DNA of 64,000 nucleotides from Lepturacanthus savala (Eukaryota > Chordata > Actinopteri > Scombriformes > Trichiuridae), in contig CM060472.1 of the NCBI GenBank assembly GCA_030544235.1, positions 22,496,724-22,560,723 of the forward strand, read 5' to 3'. A program made the translations under genes and the position numbers. Below, in pieces: positions 57,543 to 64,000 of the stretch (positions within the stretch are counted from its first letter, which is position 1; every line of letters begins with the position of its first letter). The notes beneath the pieces were generated by a model. That model was given only the letters and a program-made list of their open reading frames with translations, made no database searches and was not told the origin of the DNA.

Positions 57543-58640
57543 ATCTTTTTCTATATAAGTTTAATAATAAATAAATTAATTAAAAGGTTAAAATGCTTAA
57601 ATTTTAGTTTCATTGTTCAGATTATTTTTTGCAGTGTGTGCGCCTGCTCTAAGGAATAGTCTGATATATTTCAGTACAAACTTATAGATATATGTGGTGG
57701 TTTGACATTAACATTGTCTCCTACTAACAGCTAGAGAACAGCTATCGGGAATTGTTGGCATTTTAAAATCATTCTGTTCCAGCTTCAGGTACAGAAGAGG
57801 ATAAGATGGTGCATTATTACTGTGATTTGTATGAGTGATAAAGGTCAGTAAAGCTCAATATTGGATGTCAAGACTCTTAAATAACGGATTGTATCACCGG
57901 CTGACCAACACATTTCACCACTTACTGTTCCCGAAACAACACAAAACTAGTCGTCGGTGGATTTCCCCCCCGACAGCCGGAAGGCTCCAGGTCCATCCGA
58001 CAGTCCACATGGTCCGGGCTCAGGCGACTTGGGTGTGTGGGGGTGGGGGTGGGGGTGGGGGGGTTGACATTATTAACAACCTGCAGCTGCCCGATAACAC
58101 TGTGGCAATAGATTAGACAGGACAGAGCTGGCTGTGCTTCATGAGGAGGTTCAGGTTATTTAATGCAGCCTGTCTTAATCCCACACACTGTAACTGAAAA
58201 GTCTAGCAAAAAAAAAAAAAAAAAAAGTCCATCTGTTCTCTGTGTAGAAGCTTCTCAGAAGTGTGATGTTCTGAAGCTTTAAAAAAAAAAAAAGTTTTTG
58301 GGCTCCTTTGATGTAGCACATTTTGAATGAAAAGAGCATCCGAAAAGATTTCTTTGTTTTTCTCACCACAATGAAGAAAACGAATACTTTGGAGGTGAAT
58401 TTAACACCTTAACAATCGTACGTTCTTTATCAATTTCTCTTGCAGATCAGCGCTATTTATAACAAGGCTGATAGAAAACATCTCCTCCTACTCTGCCTCC
58501 CCCTCTTCCTGCCTCCTCTGTTACTGCACGCACCATATGTCGCGTTTTCATGACATACATAAAAATACTAAAGTTTCAGAGGACAGCGCGCAAACTGCTG
58601 AAATGTCTTTATGGCTTTTTATTTGGCACATCAACTCGTT
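57543..58640. other. Intergenic with a G-rich tract and A-runs
   Basis: No gene is recognised. A18 and A13 runs lie near 58207-58226 and 58279-58292, and a G-rich tract is listed separately. The 93-codon + frame at 57835-58116 passes through the G tract as a Gly run and has no domain. Confidence 0.5.
58039..58063 (+). repeat. G-quadruplex motif
   Basis: Four G-runs of five, five, five and seven guanines separated by single T residues. This is a textbook intramolecular G-quadruplex with one-nucleotide loops, expected to be very stable. Confidence 0.9.
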
Positions 58641-59340
58641 TCACAAATCCATGTTAAATATTTCTGCTGAATACACAATGCCTGGCTGTTTTCTTAACGG
58701 CTTCATATTGGCCAACATTGCTCAACACTTACCTCATCGGTTTCATATAAATAGCTGTAACAATGCTCTCACTTCTCCAGAGTCTTTTGTTCTGAGATAG
58801 CTGAATAGAATATTAACGGTCCCATAGAGCAGAAATTGAGATTTTAAATTCATTATAAGAAGACACCCCACACTCACAGCCATTCAAACCAGCCAATCAG
58901 ATAAAGAGGCTCATTAACACACCTAGTGTCACAAGTCCATGTTATATATATATATTTTTGCTGAATACATGATGCTGTTTTCTGGCTGGCTGTTTTCTTA
59001 ATGGCTCCAGATTGCCATGTTGATCCGCTGTCCCCACCGGTGTCATTACTCAACATTTACCTCATCGGTTTCACATTAATCGCTGTAACAGTGCCGCAAA
59101 TACTGAACAATCTGTGTAGTCTTTTGTTTTGAGATGGCAGAATAGAAAATGAAAGGTCCTGTATCATAGAAATTGAGATGTGAATTAATTATAAGAAGGT
59201 CCCCCCGTTCATGGCCATTCAATGCAGCCAATCAGATAAGAGGCTCATTAATAATGTGAGACAAAGGGAACTGTTCTTTCTAGAGCTAAGTCTGAACACA
59301 AATAAAGCCCAGGTAAAGTGAACAATGTAGGACTTTTAAA
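58641..59340. repeat. High-copy repeat with internal tandem duplication
   Basis: Two direct copies follow each other. Unit 1 starts TCACAAATCCATGTTA at 58641 and unit 2 starts TCACAAGTCCATGTTA at 58929. Both contain TGGCTGTTTTCTTAA.GGCT, CAACA.TTACCTCATCGGTT, AGTCTTTTGTT.TGAGAT and CAGCCAATCAGATAA..GAGGCTCATTAA. Unit 2 has about 48 extra bases. After unit 2 the sequence ends with AATAAAGCCCAGGTAAAGTG, the 3' motif also present in the related copy at 4721-5070. Non-coding. Confidence 0.75.
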
Positions 59341-60311
59341 GAGTTCCCCAAAACATTCGTTTTTAGCTTGAAACTTATTTATAGGGATTTAATAGTACTA
59401 TTGATTGACATTTTTCTTCAAAGTATATAAATTGTACATATTCCATATGTACATATGCATCGCTACTAGGGTTGTTCCCGATGATGGATGTCCCAACGTC
59501 GAGTGCAGGGGTCAACAAAAAGAAGAGATATTTCCAGCTGAACCATCGTCTGATTGATCAGAAGCATTATGAGAAACAATATGGCCGTTAGCGCCAATGC
59601 TAGCTAAAATTTATATAATCGATAATTGATAAAATATGGGCAATAGAGGGGTCAATATTGGATCTACCTGTATGGATTTATTTTGCAACCCCCCCCAAAA
59701 AAGATATACAAGTTCCAGAGTGGACAGACAGCCTTCTAGACGGGCTATGATCACACCAAAGGCAGCGGTGGAACAGCGCAACTGTTAGCTTTTAGGCTAA
59801 ACAAATATTTACGGAGCTAGGATTTATTGATAAAAAATTATTCAAAGTTAAACAAACTGTCCGGAATTTCGTCGTCCACAGCGATAACAGTTTCAGAGGG
59901 TTAAAGAGATGCTAATAACACCAATCACGGGTTTCTGAGCAGTAGCTATTAGCCTAATGCTAATAGCTACTGCCCTCTACATGCTGTAAAATCAACTCCT
60001 GCCTTAGCAGAGCTTGTGAGAGACACAGAAACAAAAGAAATCTTCTGTACAGATTTGTCCTACAGTTGCAGTCAGCAGATGAGGCTTTATTTTAAGACAC
60101 AAAAGTCACAATAGTGGGATCAGCAGGACCGTGTCACCGAGCAGTCACCGGCTCCTGCCTCACACAGCCACAAAATCGGGAGGGCTGCCTGTGAAGTCAG
60201 GTTTCACAGCGTTCCTGGCATGCAGGGGTTGAGAGAAGTGAAACTGTGAATTCTAAGGCAAAAGCAAATCTCGCGAAAGGAGGAATAGCTAGCTAGCTTT
60301 ATAGCTTCCCT
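59341..60311. other. Intergenic, unclassified; may contain a repeat
   Basis: Words such as GGGTTGTTCCCGATGATGG and the hairpin at 59939-59973 suggest a non-autonomous element, but I cannot define ends. No gene recognised. Confidence 0.35.
59939..59973. repeat. Perfect 14-bp stem hairpin
   Basis: GCAGTAGCTATTAG and CTAATAGCTACTGC are exact reverse complements around a 7-nt loop CCTAATG. A shorter related hairpin (GCAGTAGC, loop TATAGAG, GCTACTGC) sits at about 60447-60469 inside a Tc1 family A copy. Confidence 0.85.
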
Positions 60312-60644
60312 GACCAGCTAAACTGTTTTGTGCTAATATGATAGCACAATGGTTTTCTAATCATCCATTAGCCTTCTGATGCAATAAGCAAACATATTGT
60401 ACCATTAGAACACTAGAGTGATAGTTGCTGGAAATGGGCCTCTATAGCAGTAGCTATAGAGGCTACTGCTACCTATGTAGATATTGCACCAAAAACAGAT
60501 ATCTACAGCTAGGATAGTTATTTACCACATTAGCAATGTATGTGAGTGTATTTCTGATTAGTTTAAAGTTATCTTAATTGAAAAAAGTGCTTTTCTTTCA
60601 AAAGTAAGGAAATTTGTACCACAAACATTGGAATGGTAGTGTAT
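60312..60644 (-). mobile_element. Tc1/mariner family A, minus-strand copy
   Basis: The reverse complement starts after a TA with CACTACCATTCCAATGTTTG and continues AAATTTCCTTACTTTTGAAAG, AGCTGTAGATATCTGTTTTTG, GGCCCATTTCCAGCAACTA and AGCAAACATATTGTAC-type motifs to CTAAACTGTTTT. It covers the 5' third of the family and has no transposase. A 25-bp stem-loop-like insertion interrupts it at about 60446-60470 relative to the other copies. Confidence 0.85.
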
Positions 60645-61423
60645 AATATAAGTAAAAAACCTTAAGAATTGTTAATAACAATAAATAAATATAAAATCTT
60701 TCTGAAGAAAGAGCCAAAGCTAGGCAACTCTCTGCTGAAGCCAAAGATAATTCAATTTAAACTTTGCTGCAAATTACTCTACAGAAACTAAAATCTTTTT
60801 TTTTATTTAGAATACACTCATTTTTTCCATTTCAATTTTCTTCCAATGTTACTATTATCTATCATAAGCCATAAAGTATTGAGTAGTTGTGGGCACATGT
60901 AGAGGATTGAGTTTTTTAAATGTGCAAGATTTTGAATTATTTAAATGAACCTTTGTGAAAGAAAAATGTTTTATTTTTGTATCTGGAACTAGAAACTCTC
61001 CAGCAGTGGCTGCCAACTTTTCTAAATTACTCAGACGGGGAGAGTGAAAAAAGCACTGAAAGCGTTTTAAATAGGAGAGAAGACTGGGATCATCAGCTGT
61101 GACACTCAGAAATGTCAGCATTCAGAGGAATAATCATAGAGTCATTGGTATTGATCATCAACTTTATCAATTCCCTGCAGATATACTGTATCACACTCAC
61201 TGGGCCGTCTGGCTCTGGAAATGTCAAAAGGTTAGAAGGTGAACGGACAACAAAATAAAACTTTATTTGTCTGCACATTGGAGAAACAGTCCATGATGTG
61301 TCATCATATAAAGTTCAGTGAATTTTCGGCAAACTAAATTTGGATGAGGTAATATAGTCCTGGTTAAACATCTATTGCATAAAATATTACTTAGACACGG
61401 TAGTAATTAATCTGCAAATTGTT
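60645..61423. other. Intergenic AT-rich sequence, nothing identified
   Basis: No gene or element recognised. An 88-codon minus frame (60855-61121) has no domain. Confidence 0.5.
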
Positions 61424-61788
61424 GCCATATGGCAATAAATCTTTTTTTAGCATAGTAGGAAAAAGAAGATAACATCAAAATTGAATTAAATAAATAAATA
61501 CATAAATTAAATGTACTTACCATAGATAGTAAGTTTCATTTCTTATTTGGTGAAAAATTTCCAAAATTCTGAATAAAAGACAACTTTTGGTTGTGAGACA
61601 GTTATGCTCACATGACAAATGAGCAAACAGGAAATCCTGATCATGTGACCTCATCAATGTTATACCCTTCAAATACAAAAAAACCCTGTAAAAACACTTT
61701 ACATTTTATATCACAGCTGTTTAGAAAAAAAAAGAAGATAAAATAACTGTTGCCACATGCCAATGCTATGCAATAGAGGGTTAAATGA
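61424..61788 (-). mobile_element. piggyBac-like MITE, copy 2
   Basis: Reverse complement of the family at 12128-12435. From the right it reads TTAACCCTCTATTGCATAGC, GTGGCAACAGTTATTTTATC, GAGGTCACATGATC, CTCACAACCAAAAGTTGTC, TTCAGAATTTTGGAAAT, TTTCACCAAATAAG and ends near TTGCCATATGGCAAC. The outer TTAA followed by CCCTC resembles a piggyBac terminus and target site. The opposite outer end lacks the matching CCCTC, so it is incomplete. Non-coding. Confidence 0.6.
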
Positions 61789-62204
61789 AACCTCGCGTCT
61801 GACATCTGAATAATGCTCGTTTTGGTTTTGGTGCCACTCGGCTCTATGGGAAGACTCACCCTTGGAAATGGTTGAATTTGGAGTGTGCTTTGATATACCT
61901 GTGTGCCAGATCCCTGAAACCCTTTGAGGATTTCTCTCCACTCGGCGTGTGTATTCACTATCTACTAAACATGCAGCCTTGCCCTCTTGTCTCCTTTAGT
62001 GGCTCACACTTCCACGCATCCGTGAAGATAAACACCAAAAGGAAATGTGTCTTTCTGATGTAGCGCCACTGTAAAGAAACTTCTCCATGATCAAAAAACA
62101 CCTAAAGAAATCATAAGCGTCGAGGGAGGCATGTTTACGTCGACAAAAATGCAAATGGCCCCGATACATTTCATTTGAGGACTCCCACACCTTCCGCAGT
62201 GCTC
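61789..62204. other. Unique sequence, nothing identified
   Basis: Repeat-free, mixed-composition DNA leading into the duplicated tract. Short frames on both strands without domains. Confidence 0.4.
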
Positions 62205-62639
62205 ACAAGTAATGGGACAGACTTTGCCTTTTGGGTGGAGAACTTCCTATACAAAGCACATTAATACAGAGGCCTGGTTTACATTCTCTCCCAGGTTACA
62301 TCTTCCTATCTGTGGAAGTGCGGGGAAAAAAAAACATTTGTCTGCATGCAAAATGCCCTCATAAAAAAAAAAACATAGGAAACAGGAGATAAAAAAATCT
62401 ACTCCAGCATCATGAAAACGCATATTCTGCATTGACAAACCCGCGAACGGAATATCCATCTCATTGCATTGGCGGGCTTTGTTAATGATTAATTGGACAA
62501 ACGTCTCTTTTTTGGACGGGGGAACATGCTTGACAACACGCATCAATAATCGGAGCTGCTTTGCATTCTGACCGCCTTCCTATCAACGGAACGCGGGGAA
62601 AAAAAAAAAGAAAAAGAAATTTGACTGCATGCAAAATGC
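62205..62639. repeat. Diverged tandem duplication in enhancer-like DNA
   Basis: Two direct copies of about 150 bp lie roughly 280 bp apart: 62205-62356 and about 62482-62639. Matching words in order are AATGGGACAGAC / AATTGGACAAAC, then CACATTAATA / CGCATCAATA and TTTACATTCT / TTTGCATTCT. They are followed by CTTCCTATC / CTTCCTATC, GCGGGGAAAAAAAA in both, and the exact CTGCATGCAAAATGC at 62342-62356 and 62625-62639. The copies are diverged by substitutions and small indels. They do not look like a transposon I know. The ATGCAAAAT and ATTAAT cores are octamer/POU- and homeodomain-like, so an old duplication of a regulatory element is possible. Confidence 0.6.
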
Positions 62640-64000
62640 TTGGAGATTTTCCATTTGAGAGTAAACATCAAAAGCAATTTCACAGGAAATGCTGGAGCGG
62701 CGGCTACCTTTACCTGAGATGTATCTTGTATTATGTGTTATGTGTTTTATTACCATATTTGTGTTGGGGGTTCATGCCTTTCTCTTCAATGTACAGCATA
62801 ACGCTTTACTTTCTGGAGGCGTCTTTTGCTTTAGCAGATATCTTATCATATAAAATAAATGGTGTGGCATTTGGGAGATACATTTATTTACCCTTTAATG
62901 TTCACTTTTAAGATTGGGATTGATAGAAAACTTGTATCTGGTCAGGAAATATGAAGGTTCCACCTGGAGATGGTTCAAATTGGAAAAACTCAATTATCGT
63001 GTGTGTGTGTGTTATTTCAATAGTCTGTAACACTGAACAGAACCTGGGTTGGGTTTTGTTGCTAGTTTCCAGTCTGGTGTTAAGCTGCTGGCTGTTGCTT
63101 CATATTTAATGTAAAATATAAGATCTTCTAGTGTAGCCGAACCTCTCAGCAAGTGAGCGAATTAAGAATATTGTCCATCAATTTAAACCACACTCACTTG
63201 CTCAGCCACTGCAAACTTGTGCTGCTGTGAACCAAGTACTAGCAAAACTTTATTTGAAATTTAAGATATTTTTTTTTCCAAAGATACAAAACATGCCATG
63301 AGTTTGGAAGAAATATAAATGAAATGCATAAATGAGCTAGAATAAATTTTCTTGAGCAAAAGGTGCAGCTGTAAAGAAAAAAAAATGGAATATTTCATTC
63401 AGAGTAAGCATCATGTAGCTTCAATGAAAATATATATATATATGTAGACAAGAGAAAAAGAGAGAAAATGAGAAGAGAAAATGCCATCCTGTGGCAGCAA
63501 AAAGACAAAATCCACCCCCTTGTTAATCCGTCTAGTAGCAGAGAGAATGCAATGCAGGCGCAGGGGGCTTATTTAGTTTAATATGTATGCCTGACTAATT
63601 GGTCCTTTATCTGACAGGTTAGTGGTCTATGGCCCCCGCCATCGCTCTGAAATATCAGCAACCAACTGTGCTGTGTATTGATGAATCCACGGCGCTGTCC
63701 CTGGTGCTGAAGTAGCAGACGGCTTTGTAATTGCATCTTTTTTTTCCCTCGGTCACGCTTTTTTTTTTTTTTATCAGTTTTGTCTCGGATCGATGATATT
63801 CTCTAAATTATGTACGATAAAATACTCGATTCTGTGTTAAAGTGTCATCTCCGTAATCAGATTAAAGTAGCAAAGTGCGGTTGTAAAGACGCGCTGCTGC
63901 CTGTATTATTCCTAGAATATTCCTATATTTCTATAATCATCCAGCAGCGTCTGTGCTGCTGGAACAGATATCACTGCAGAAATACTTTAGATGTTTAGTG
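62640..64000. other. Unique sequence with possible regulatory tract
   Basis: A (GT)n run lies at 63001-63011 and TA repeats at 63430-63441. The interval 63520-63740 is repeat-free and motif-rich (GGCTTATTTAGTTTAATATG, CTGACTAATTGGTCC, TTGTAATTGCATC) and resembles a conserved non-coding element. T-runs lie at 63738-63745 and 63760-63772. No gene recognised; frames of 62-116 codons have no domain. Confidence 0.35.

Noticed and set aside
1..64000. CRISPR array, bacterial operon or phage genes
   Set aside because: No regularly spaced identical repeats, no Shine-Dalgarno-led long frames, and the repeat content is clearly vertebrate.

Overview
This window looks like an intergenic or regulatory stretch of a ray-finned fish genome, probably a percomorph teleost. 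It is AT-rich, with long poly-A/T runs and TA and CA microsatellites. It carries relics of transposon families that are typical of teleosts: several Tc1/mariner families, a Rex1-type LINE, RTE- and L1-type LINEs, hAT- and piggyBac-like MITEs, and a tRNA-promoter-like SINE. Reading frames are short, randomly placed and rarely longer than 100 codons. I found no bacterial genes, CRISPR array, rRNA or convincing tRNA. No complete protein-coding gene can be supported.

Layout. From 1 to 6.8 kb there is an RTE LINE tail, a hAT-like repeat, a high-copy repeat and a minus-strand LINE. From 6.9 to 11.7 kb no transposon is recognisable, and there are stretches that look like conserved non-coding DNA. 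From 11.7 to 32.8 kb the window is a graveyard of elements: a piggyBac-like MITE, a SINE with a perfect target-site duplication, Tc1 families A, B and D, a palindromic MITE, a roughly 2.2-kb dead Rex1-like LINE, hAT-like fragments, and a 550-bp element with terminal inverted repeats. From 32.8 to about 43.1 kb the sequence is nearly free of recognisable transposons. This block contains the only gene-like signal I would defend: a CpG-rich promoter region (about 33.4-34.6 kb) followed by a GC-rich, probably non-coding first exon that ends in a strong splice donor at 34591/34592 on the + strand. It is followed by several kilobases resembling regulatory DNA. From 43.3 to 64 kb transposon relics return: an L2/Rex-like LINE, a possible solo LTR, Tc1 A/B/C nested together, an L1 LINE, a second copy of the 550-bp TIR element, and a second SINE with a perfect TSD. 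The last kilobases contain a diverged tandem duplication inside sequence that looks like conserved non-coding DNA.

How the parts fit. The coding remnants are all parts of dead mobile elements (reverse transcriptase and transposase pieces). The likely host function is regulatory: a promoter and first exon of an unidentified gene transcribed rightwards, surrounded by candidate enhancers, with transposons tolerated outside the core. Repeat families were identified by recalling family consensus sequences and by comparing copies inside the window. Conservation of the candidate regulatory tracts cannot be tested without other genomes. I did not find a previously undescribed biological system. The most interesting structures are a shared Tc1 B-A junction at two loci, the TIR element pair, the two SINE insertions with perfect target duplications, and the 62-kb duplication.
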